Of a DNA stretch of 28,562 nt, positions 18,001 to 27,000 are shown piece after piece. The DNA is taken from the NCBI GenBank assembly GCA_964410665.1, contig CAYPIE010000074.1, positions 1 through 28,562 of the forward strand, read 5' to 3'. This DNA comes from CAYPIE01 sp964410665 (GTDB lineage: Bacteria > Planctomycetota > Planctomycetia > Gemmatales > Gemmataceae). The notes under the pieces are model-generated. The model did no database searches and was not told where the DNA came from. It worked only from the letters and a program-made list of their open reading frames with translations. Each line of letters begins with the position of its first letter. Within the stretch, counting starts at the first letter, position 1. Both the position numbers and the translations under genes were made by a program.

Positions 18001-21000
18001 GCCCGAGCATCTACGGCCTATCGCTATTCCCGGTCATCGACTTTGCGAACACTTCCCAGTTCGCCAGCGAGCAGCTCGCCGTCTTCGACACCGGCAACGA
18101 CGGCAAAATCACCCTAGGCGAGCTGGCTTCAAGGTCCGGAGCGGGCAGTTTCCCGCGCCTCAGTGGCGTCTTGGGGTCGGACACAACGACCGTCACCCCC
18201 GAGGAATTTGTCAGGATACTCGACCTTAATAACGACGGGGTCATCTCGGTCAACGAGGCCGGAACCCTGACCGGAGATGCGTCGGCGGTGGCCCTATTGG
18301 ACGTCGACAACGACGACCAGATCGACCCTCTGGGATTCGAAGTCCCGACCGGCGGCACGCCACTCTACCTGGACTACGATACCCCGATCATCCGGGCCCA
18401 GGGGATCTTCGACATCGCCATCCTCGACAACCTATTCCTCAGCGGCAGTGTCGCCTTCGAGCTGGGCGAGGTCCAGGATGTGACTCTGACCAACGACACG
18501 ACGATCGAAGTGTCCACCCTCAACATCGGCGCCGCCAACGTCAACGCCTTCGTCGGCGACAAAGGCCCGTACTTCCGCGACCTCAACGCCAACGGCGAAG
18601 TCGACTGGTCGTTCAAGACCGGGGACGACCAGTCGACCGAGGCAAGCCGCACCCTGACCTCGGGTGCCGTTGAGGACGCCGACGGCAACATCTTCGACGC
18701 TGCCTCCGGCTCGGTGGTCCTTGCTCCCGACACCGTCTACACCCCGGTCGACGGCCAAGTGGTCACCGTCGAGGGCATGAATTTCGGCGACCTCAACAGC
18801 AACGGCATGACCGAGGATAACGAAACCGGTGAACTCAGTGAGACGGCGATCGGTTTCGCCCTGACCGACCTGGACATCGGCTTGACAGTGATGGCGGCCA
18901 CCTCCCTCGACGCCATCGGCGTCTACCTGGCGGGTGCGGCGAGCGTCGAGAGCTTCGGCTTGGTCAACGTACCGTTCGTCGACGCTACCGGCCGGTTCGA
19001 TATTGCCATCAACGTGGGGCTCGGTACCGAGGGAGTCGCCGTCGTCGACTTCAAGGAGACCTTCGCCGACGTCGACGTGAACGGCAACGGCATGATCGAC
19101 CCCGGCGACACCGACAAGGACGGCGACGGGCTGGTCGACACTGGCTTCGCCATCAACAGCGGCAACCCGCAATCGCCGATCATCCTGGACTTCGACCAGT
19201 TCCTGATCAACTTCGCCCTCGGCGGCCGACTCAGCGTCTATGACGACAGGGACACCACCGTCGGCGATGAGGTGCTCCGCCTGAACGGGCTGGCTTTGCT
19301 GGAGGTCAATACCTCGGGCTTGGGACTGTTCGTCGCGGCCGGGCTCGAGATCGGCCCGGACATCGGCAGCGACGCCAGCGGGAAGCTTCTGGACGTCAAC
19401 GCCCTGGGCGGGCTGGTCATCAACGCGAACGGCGTTGCCGCCGACATTGATGTGTCGCTAGCCATCGGCGGTGCCATCAGTGATGTCTTCTCCGCCGACG
19501 CCCGGGCCCGGCTCGTATTCAACACTTCGGGGACTGATCAAGAGATTACCATCCCGGCGCGCTACGTGGAGTTCCTCGCCGGCACTACATTGTCAGATTC
19601 GCTCATCGGTGAGGAACTCACCGAGCTCGGCACCGTTGATCTCGACGCGCTCGACTCGCTCACAGCACTCGGGCTTGACTCACGGTTCAGCGACGGACCG
19701 GACGGTTCAAAGATCTTTACAATCTCCGGAACGCCGCCAACCCTGAACGACTTGTTCCCGGGCGAGACGGTTGCCAACACCATCTTGTTCCAAAACTCTG
19801 GCCCATACTTCGCCCTGGCGATCGACGGCGACCTCACCGTCTTTGACCAATGGACCTTGGCCGGGAAGTTCGGCCTCATCATCGCCGACCCAGGTCTACA
19901 AGTGACCGCCGATGCGATCCTGGACCTCGACCCACTCGGCAGCCTGTCGGCCCGCGGGAACCTCCTCATTGACAACCGCGGGGTAGCCGCCGAGATCGGC
20001 TTGAGCGGCCAACTGGGCAGTAGCGCGATCGGGTTCACCCTCGGGGCGAGTGGCTTCCTCCAGATCAACACTCGATCCACGGCGGTCACATTCACCAGCG
20101 AGATCCCCCCCAACTTCATCGGCGTCGCGGTCTCCGGTATGTTTGACGTCCTAGGCTTCGCCAAGGGGGACGCCACCGCGGCCGTCACATTCGGTGACGG
20201 GAGTTTTCAACTTATCGTCGATGGGGGACTGGACATCGGCGGCGGGTTCGATGTCGATTTCCTGGCCTACGTCGGCGTCTTCAACGACGGGTTCGTGCTC
20301 GACGCGGCCGTCAGTGTCGATCTCGATCTGCTGAGCGTGTTCGAGTTCGACGTTGCCGGGCGATTGCAGATCAACACCACCGGTAGCGCGATCAGCACCT
20401 ACCGAGGGGCTACCATCGACTCCAACGGGAATATCACCGGCTTCGGTGATATTCAGATCGTGGACGCCGACGGGAACGCGAGCAGTATTCTCGCCAATTC
20501 CTTCCTCTTGGATCTCGATGGGACGGTGAACGTCCTGGGCCTCATCACGCTCAACGGCAACCTGGAAGTCGTTGTGGCAGATTCCGGGACCGATGACAGT
20601 AGTAGCCCATTCTGGAGCGTCCAGGCCGGCCTGGGCGTTTCCCTGCTCGGCGGGGCCATCGGCGGATCGGCCAGCGGGTACATTGACTCCACGGGGACGT
20701 TCCTGCTCAACCTGGCTGTCAACATCGACTTCACCATTGCCGGCAGCGGGATCGTCGGTGGTATTGAGATTGTCACATTTCTGGATCCAACTGAGAAACT
20801 GGATTTCTCCGACAACAACCTCATCCCGGCAAACACCCGGAGTCCATTTAAGCGCACGGAATATCAAGCGGGCGGAAGCGCACGGAGAGATTTCGGTTTC
20901 TTCCTCGGTGGTAATGTCCAGGCGGAGATCGTGAACGTCAACGTCGGCGGCGTCGACGTCAGCACGACAGTCAATGGCGACCTGGGCCAAACCGTCCCGG

Positions 21001-24000
21001 TGCGACTGACCGTCCGGGGAACCGGTACAATCTTCCGGGTCGTCGAGAAAGTCGCCACTTTCTTCCGCCGACTCTTCACCCGCAAGGAAGAACCGGTCGA
21101 ACTCAGTGTCACGCTGACCCTGTTCAACATCACGCTCCCGGGATCGATTTCGACGACCCCACTGCCACCGCCGCAGTTGGCGACGGCGAATGGCGGGGTG
21201 CTGACGCTCAACGTCGGCGCCTTGGCAAACAACCGGAACTTCTCCAATACCACGACTTCGGAAGACTACACGATCACTGTGGACAACGCGGGCAACGTCA
21301 CGGTCAGTGCCTTCGGCTTCCGCGTAACCGAGACGTTCACCGGGATCACGGAGATTCGCGGCGACTTCGGTAGCGATGCCGACTTCCTGAGGCTCTTCAA
21401 CGAGAAGGTGGGGCTCATTGTCAACATCACCGGCGGCTCCGAAGAAGACGTCCTCGAATTCTTTGATCAGAATGGCGGGAACATGACCGTCACTGCCTCG
21501 GGGAACGCTGGTGACGATAGCCTGTTCTACACCGGATCTGGCAGCGCGACCTTCAACGGCAACGCGGGCAACGACTCCCTGGCCATCGGCGGGAATGCCT
21601 CGGCCTCCAGTGTGATGCGGGGCGGGGAGAACAACGACGAGTTGTCGAACTTCACCACCAACGGGGCGAACATCGCCCAATTCGGTGACGGGGGGAACGA
21701 TACCCTCATCGGCGGTACAGGGAATGACAGCAGCCTGTTCGGCGGGGCCGGCAACGACTCGCTCTTCGGCGGCCTGGGGGCGGACGTCCTCAACGGCGGG
21801 GCCGACAACGACATCCTCGAGTTCAACGCCTCGGACATCGCCGCCGGCGAGTCGGCGATCGGCGGCAGTGGCGACGATGAGCTCCGGGTCGCCGGGGAAG
21901 CCGCCGCTGACAACTTCCAGATCGCCGAGTCCGGGGGAGTCGTCACGGTAACTCTGACCGGCGTAGGCGACGTGACCCTCAACGGGGTCGAAGGCATTGT
22001 CCTGAGTACCAACGAAGGAGCCGACATCGTCTCCATCAGCGGGCAGTTGCAGAACGGCGGCGTCACCTCGCCGAACGCCGTCGCCATCGACACCGGTGAC
22101 GATACGGACGCTGACGTCGTGAACCTTACGCTCAGCAGCTCCGCGGATACACTGAACCTCGCACCCGCCCAGGTGGGGACCGAGAATGCCCTGCGCGTGA
22201 CCTACAATTACACAATCGGCCTGACCGGGGTCACCTCGGCGGACACATTCAACCTCATGGCCGGGGCCGGCAACGATAACATCACGATCGGCAGCGACGG
22301 CACCGAAACAGGCATCGGAATTAACCCCGGCGTCAACGGCCTGAGCCCGGTCATTCACCTCGACGGCGAAGGCGGCTCGGACACTTTCTTCGTGGATGAC
22401 GCGGCCGATACGAGCACCAACTCCGGCACCCTGACGTCCAATAGTATCACCGGGCTGGGGATCGTCACCAGCGTCGGCTACACCGGGTTCGAGATCGTAG
22501 ACATCGATCTGGGGAGCAACTCGGACAACCTCACGGTGGTGAGCACGCATACCGGCACCACAACCATCGACGCCAACAACGGGACCGACACCGTCAACGT
22601 GCGGTCCATCGCCGGCTCTACCACGGTCAACACCAACGCCGGCAACGATACCGTCAACGTCGGCAGTACTGCCCCGACACCGGGCGGTGACACCGACGGC
22701 ATCGTAGCTCTGCTGATCATCAACGGCAACGGCGGCGGGAATGACATCCTCAACGTGGATGACTCCGGCGACAGCACCGCCGACCTCACGGGCAACCTGA
22801 CCTCTACCAGCATCTCTGGCATCTTTGGTGCCGGGGGCAGTATCACCTACGGCACTCTGGAGGTGGTCAACATCGATCTGGGCACCGGCGGCGACGTCTT
22901 CACCGTGGTGAGCACCCTCGCCACCGTCACCACCACCATCGACGCCAACGGCGGCGCCGACATCCTCAACGTGCAGTCGATTTCCGGTGCCACGACGGTC
23001 AACACCAACGCCGACGGCGACACCGTCAACGTCGGCAGTACTGCCCCGACTCCGGGCGGCGACGTCAACGGCATCGCCGCCTTGCTGACCATCAACGGTG
23101 GCAACGGGACCACCGACGTGCTCAACGTCGACGACTCTGGCGACACCGTCGCGAACACCGGAACGCTGACCTCGACCACCATCGACGGCATCTTCGGTTC
23201 CGGCAGCATTGTCTACGGCACCCTGGAAACGATCAACATCTCTCTGGGCTCCGACGCCGACGTCTTCAACGTGTTGAGCACCCACACCGACACGACCAAC
23301 CTGAACGGGAACGCCGGTCAGGATGTCTTCAACATCCAGGCCATCGCCGGTGCCACCACGGTCAACGGGGATGCCGACAGCGACACCTTCAACGTCGGCA
23401 GCACCGCCCCCGCCACCGGCAGCAACGCCGACGGCATCAACGCCTTGCTGACCATCAACGGCAACGAACCGTCCAGCAATAGCGATTTCTTGAACGTGGA
23501 CGACTCCGGCGACACCACCGCGGACGTCGGCATGCTGACCACGACCACCATCACGGGGATCTTTGGCACCAACGGCAGCGTCACCTACGGCACCCTGGAG
23601 ACGGTCAACATCGACCTGGGTCTTGGTGCGGATTCGTTCACGGTCGCCAGCACCCACGCTGGGGACACCACGATCGACGCACTCGGCGGCACCGACACGG
23701 TCGACGTGGAGGCCATCTCCGGACCCACGTCCGTCACCGGCGGGGCCGGGGTTGACTTGATCCGGGTCAACAACGCGTTCGTCGCCGCGGAGTCGAACGG
23801 ACTCGGTGCCACCCTGGCCCTCGACGGTCAGGAAGGCGGCGACAACTATGTTGTCAACATCTTCGGCAACGGCGGGTCGCTCGTCACGGTTTACGACACC
23901 GGCACCGCTGGCACCGACAACCTGACCATCAACGGCACCGACGAGATCGACCAGTTCCTCCTGCGTGCCAGCGCGAACAGCTTCCCCACGGGCGTGGCCT

Positions 24001-27000
24001 TCGTCGCCGCCTTGCACGATGCGATCGTCGAGCGGGTCAACTACAACGAGAACCTCGAGCAGCTGCTCCTCGAGGCCGCCGGGGGCAACGACGCGATTAC
24101 CCTCGACGACAACCGGGCCTTGACCACCATCCGCGGTGGTGCTGGGGAAGACACCTTTCAGGTCGGACAGATCTTCCAGACCCTACGGGACGCCAACGCC
24201 AAAGTCGCGGCAAAAGACGTGTTCGAGACCCAGAGCACAACCCGCGGCTTCCTCAGCAACGGGGTGAGCCAGCCGACCCTCCTCGAAGGCGGGTCGGAGA
24301 ACGACACCTTCATCGTTTTCCGTAACACCGCTCAACTCGATCTGAAGGGCGACGGCGGCAACGACCTATTTACCATCCGCTCCTTCGCCGAGGAAGGCTC
24401 CGTGGCCAGTACGGTGGCTCTCGGCGAAGGGGCCGACCAGGTCGACTATGTCAGCAACGCCCCAGTCGATGTCAACGGCGGCGACGGCAACGACACACTG
24501 CGGATCATCGGCACCGAGTTCGCCGACAACTACCTGGTTACCGCCACCAGTGTGCAAGGAGCCGGCCGCACCATCACCTACAGTGAGATTGAGTTCGTCG
24601 AGATCGACGGCGCTGAGGGGGACGACCGGTTCTTCATCTTCAGCACGCCTGCGGGGGTCACCACCAAGCTCTTCGGCGGGCTGGGCAACGATCGCTTCTT
24701 CATCGGCGGGGACTCCGAGCAAGTCGTGGGCGATAACGATACGACGATTGCCCCGACGGAAGGTCCGCATGAACTCACCGGGATCCAAGGCCTGCTCGAG
24801 ATCGACGGCGGGGCGGGCGAAGGCTCGGCCAGCGGGCTGGGCGACCCAGTTCTCCTGCCGGGTGAGACCAACCAGGCAGATCCGCTCGGCCAGGTGGTCG
24901 AGTACATCGGTACCGGCGAGGGCAGTGCCAGCGATACCATGACGGTGCTGACCGAGGACCTTCAGGCCTTCGTCGGCCAGGACAATGATGTGACCAGCCT
25001 CGTCGGCCGCACCCTGGTGATCACCGACGGGCCTGGCGTGTCACGGTTCTGGCTCATCACCGCCGTCAGCGTGGACGGGGACAACACCATCCTCACCTTG
25101 CAGAATCCGGCTGTGCCGGCTCCGGAGTGGGGCTTGCCAGACAACACCAGTGGTTTCGCCATCTCCAACTTGTCGAACACCTTCTTCGTGGACGAAACCC
25201 AGGTGATCGATCAGGTCATCGTCTTCAACGACGGGAGTACGACCGCTGATGACGGCACGCTGACCTCGAATTCCATCACCGGGCTCGGCATGCTTGGCGG
25301 CATCAACTACGCCAACTTCGAGCTGATGCGGGTCCTCCTCGGGACCGGCGACGACACCTTCCTGATCTCCGGGACCGCCGACGGCATGATCGCTGCCGTC
25401 CATGGCGGTGGCGGCAACGATTACATCACCATCACCGACCGGGGGGACGCCCCGCTGGTGATCTACGGCGACACCTCCAAGGATCGCAGTCAGTACGCCT
25501 CGGTAGCCGGAACAGTGGCCCCCGGTTTGGCCAACGGCTTCGAGAACGACGGCAACGATACGATCGACGCCTCGGGGTCGCCGGAGGCCGTCATCATCTA
25601 CACCGGCCTCGGAGATGACACCATCTCCGGCAGCCAGGCCGGTGACCACCTGGCCGGGGGCGAGGGCGATGACAACATCCACGGCGGAGCCGGGGCGGAT
25701 CACATCTACGGTGACTCTCACTTCAACGTCGCCCTGTTCCTGGCCGCCCAGGACCAGTTAAGCCCGTTCGACCCGGCCGTCTCGGAGGAACTCGCGAAGA
25801 TCAACGCTGTCTTCACAGTCCCGTTCGATGGTCCCGGCGGGGCGGACGTCATCTCCGGAGATGCCGGCGCGGATATCATCCTCGGCGACCACGGCATTAT
25901 CAGCCAGGTGCCCGGGACGCGGCGACTGTCGACCACCGGGAATGTCACCCAGGTCGAGACCACCAACGCCCTCGAAGGCGCGGGCGACACTATCGACGGC
26001 AACGGCGACAGCGACCTGATCTTCGGCGGTGTGGGCAACGACACCATCAACGCCGGCACCGACAACAGCCCGGACACGGTAGTCGGCGATCACGGGGTCG
26101 CCAAGTACACCGGCACTGTTCTTGTCGAGCTGAGCACCACGTCGACTGACTCCGACGGCGACGATGAGATCACTACCGGCAACGGCCCGGATACCGTCAT
26201 CGGCGGGACCGGCAATGACTCCATCAACGCAGCCGGGACCGATGCCGCGGCCGACCTGATCGTCGGCGACAACGGGATGATCGCCCGCAGCGATTCGGGC
26301 GAAACCGCGTCGGTCATGAGCACGGAGCCCACTGCCACCGGCAACGACACCATCATGACTGGAGACGGCCCTGACACCGTCATCGGCGGTAGCGGCAATG
26401 ACTCCATCACCTCGACCGTGGAAAACGCTCAGAACGATGCCGACTTGGTCATCGGCGACAACGGCAAGATCGTCTTCAACGCCCCGGATCAGCTGGGAAC
26501 CGTGACGACCGAGTTGTCGCAGACCGGCGAATCGACCACGGACGCCGGTGACGACCACATCACCACCGGCAACGGTCCAGACACAGTGATCGGTGGGACC
26601 GGCAACGACCAGATCGACGCCGCCGGCAGCGACGCCGCCGGCGACCTGGTGATCGGTGACAACGGTGTAGCGAACTACACCGATGGCCAACTGGTCAACC
26701 TGATGAGCAGCGATCCGACTGCCACCGGCAATGACACCATTCTGACGGGCAACGGGCCTGATACCGTCATCGGCGGTAGCGGCAACGACTCGATCGCAAC
26801 CGGCGGAGATGACGAGGCTGAGGACGTGGTCGTCGGCGACAATGGCAAGATCGTTCGCTCGGCGAACGGGCTGCTGCAGTCGGTGACCAGTCAGAAGTCG
26901 GTGACTGGTGAAGCGGCCGATGACGCCGGCAACGATACCATCACCACCGGCAACGGGACCGACTACGTGATCGGTGGTGGTGCCAACGACCTGGTGGTGA

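Larger units (their letters stand above)
12706..19170 (+). repeat. Six copies of a ~300-residue module within the giant protein
   Basis: Copies begin near 12706, 13605, 14754, 15651, 17205 and 18354. Copies 2-5 open with a variant of 'VYLDFDGNQRIGFSSD'. All six contain 'GASNVNAFVGxxGPY', whose central Asn codon starts at 12996, 13893, 15036, 15936, 17511 and 18537. This is usually followed by 'DDLDxDxxxSWAF', then 'YGDINxNxxxExNExAEL', 'LDIGF', 'SLKATADQF' and 'NYNNGTEWFGxVGPPVVDF'. Spacings of 897, 1143, 900, 1575 and 1026 nt show a core period near 299-300 residues with extra inserts. The Asp/Asn-rich 'DxNxD' segments suggest a calcium-binding loop in every copy. Copies 1 and 6 are the most divergent. 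Confidence 0.85.

Noticed and set aside
20151..24017. A 1,288-codon open frame on the minus strand, antisense to the giant gene
   Set aside because: Its translation is a Val/Gly/Asp/Ala-rich mirror of the RTX and repeat codons (GNC-type codons read in reverse), follows the repeat periodicity of the sense gene, and shows no domain or ribosome site. GC-rich repeats suppress antisense stops.
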